From Candidatus Omnitrophota bacterium (GTDB lineage Bacteria; Omnitrophota; Gorgyraeia; Gorgyraeales; Gorgyraeaceae), in contig JAHIEN010000086.1 of the NCBI GenBank assembly GCA_018901615.1, positions 1 through 20,727 of the forward strand: a stretch of DNA of 20,727 nt, given 5' to 3'. The position numbers were made by a program, and so were the translations under genes. This document shows, one piece after another, positions 19,910-20,727 of the stretch (positions are counted from its first letter, which is position 1; the number at the start of each line of letters is the position of its first letter). The notes below the pieces were generated by a model that worked only from the letters and a program-made list of their open reading frames with translations, made no database searches and had not been told where the DNA came from.

Positions 19910-20727
19910 TTGATTATTCAATCCAGGACCATTCAACGATTTAAAACCGTCTTTTTTAAGGCGGTTTTTTTATTTACGGCGTTGATGCTCATGGCATTTT
20001 CCAGGTCAGACTACGGGGATGCCATTGTAGTCGGTTCGATCGGAGAGCCAAGGACGCTTGTGCCTATCCTTGCCTCTGACAGCTCTTCCGGAACAGTATG
20101 CGGCATGGTATTCAACGGACTTTTGAAATATGACAAGGATCTGAATTTAACAGGCGACCTGGCTGAGAGCTGGTCCGTGTCAGAGGACGGCCTTGAGATA
20201 ATTTTTTATTTAAGAAAAGGGGTCAGGTGGCATGATAATGAGCCTTTCACAGCAAGAGACGTTAAGTTTACTTACGAACGGCTTATAGACCCTGGAGTCA
20301 GGACGCCCTATGCCGGGGATTTTATTATGGTAAAGGAGTTTCAGGTTATTGATGAATACACGGTCAAGGTTATCTATGATGAGCCTTTTTCGCCAGGGCT
20401 CTCAAGCTGGGGCATGAATATTATGCCTGAACACCTGCTTAAAACCGAAGACCTGAATAACACTCAATTTTCCAGAAGGCCCGTAGGCACAGGGCCGTAT
20501 AGATTCAAGTCATGGCGCACAGGCGAGAAGATAGAGCTTGTCTCGAATCATGATTATTTTGAAGGCCGGCCGTATATAGACCGCTATATATACAGGATCA
20601 TACCAGACCAGGCCACCTTGTTTTTAGAATTAAGGGCGCAGGGCGTGGATTTTTCTTCCCTCACGCCTTTACAGTTCAAGCGCCAGACGCAGAGCAGGTT
20701 CTTTGAGGAAAATTTCCAGAAATTCCA
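19910..20727 (+). CDS. Peptide-type ABC transporter solute-binding protein (3' end outside window)
   Basis: The open frame continues past the window end. It encodes an SBP_bac_5 (DppA/OppA-like) protein: VVGSIGEPRTLVPILASDSSSG, LKYDKDLNLTGDLAESWSVS, LRKGVRWHDNEPFTARDVKFTYER and RRPVGTGPYRFKSW are typical. The start is uncertain. From TTG 19910 the protein begins with a basic segment (QSRTIQRFKTVFFK) and a hydrophobic core (AVFLFTALMLMAFS), a convincing signal peptide. Starting at ATG 19985 or 19991 would remove it. I therefore prefer 19910 or a nearby non-ATG codon. The signal-peptide DNA contains a terminator-like hairpin (19943-19971). Role: periplasmic capture of peptides or similar solutes. 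No lipobox cysteine is seen. Confidence 0.85.
   Translation, partial: MIIQSRTIQRFKTVFFKAVFLFTALMLMAFSRSDYGDAIVVGSIGEPRTLVPILASDSSSGTVCGMVFNGLLKYDKDLNLTGDLAESWSVSEDGLEIIFYLRKGVRWHDNEPFTARDVKFTYERLIDPGVRTPYAGDFIMVKEFQVIDEYTVKVIYDEPFSPGLSSWGMNIMPEHLLKTEDLNNTQFSRRPVGTGPYRFKSWRTGEKIELVSNHDYFEGRPYIDRYIYRIIPDQATLFLELRAQGVDFSSLTPLQFKRQTQSRFFEENFQKF
19943..19971 (+). terminator. Rho-independent terminator-like hairpin after secG
   Basis: AAAACCGTCTT (19943-19953) pairs with AAGGCGGTTTT (19958-19968), with one G-U pair and a TTTT loop. It is followed by further T (to 19971), so seven T in a row close the element. By sequence it is a textbook intrinsic terminator for the secG operon, but it lies inside the reading frame I assign to the solute-binding protein. 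Confidence 0.75.

Overview
The window reads as a bacterial chromosome segment of moderate GC. It is densely packed and almost entirely plus-strand, with short spacers and many 1-4 base overlaps between genes. The mixture is: housekeeping genes (ligA, a Xer recombinase, a family-4 uracil-DNA glycosylase, priA, def, fmt), glycolysis/gluconeogenesis genes (gapA, pgk, tpiA), glycogen-type carbohydrate genes (two tandem galT paralogues, glgA, a GH57 glucanotransferase) and secG. From gene style and neighbourhood I would guess an uncultured anaerobic lineage such as Candidatus Omnitrophota or a relative. This is an inference, not something I can prove from the sequence.

Layout. 1-732: the tail of an unknown gene and an XRE-type regulator, more AT-rich than the rest and resembling a toxin-antitoxin or transferred pair. 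829-6385: a rubrerythrin-like ferritin, acylphosphatase, ligA, a lipoprotein, a glyoxalase-II-like hydrolase, a XerC/D recombinase and a uracil-DNA glycosylase. 6382-10619: priA, a minus-strand TPR gene, then def and fmt (the common priA-def-fmt order, interrupted by the inverted TPR gene). 10678-12706: two galT paralogues, the first with its nucleophilic histidine apparently replaced by arginine. 12912-13922: gapA. 14091-17445: glgA and GH57, overlapping. 17517-19908: pgk, tpiA, secG. 19910-end: the start of a peptide-type ABC transporter solute-binding protein, cut by the window edge.

How the genes fit together. GapA, Pgk and TpiA are consecutive triose-phosphate enzymes. GlgA and the GH57 enzyme would make and remodel an alpha-glucan, and a GalT-type enzyme would handle NDP-sugars. 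PriA, LigA, Xer and UDG are DNA-maintenance genes. Def and Fmt are the paired start-methionine formylation and deformylation enzymes.

The most unusual signal is in the junctions between genes. Most of the longer spacers are filled by palindromes or palindromic repeat arrays, largely different in sequence, and most of them begin at or within a few bases of a stop codon. They include a perfect 17-bp inverted repeat, a twin 25-bp palindrome, a 205-bp spacer with four hairpins and a duplicated segment, and a 160-bp array of exactly sixteen decamers, about half in each orientation, that fills the gapA-glgA gap. I saw no rRNA, tRNA, CRISPR, insertion sequence or classical riboswitch. No gene-free stretch exceeds 300 bases.
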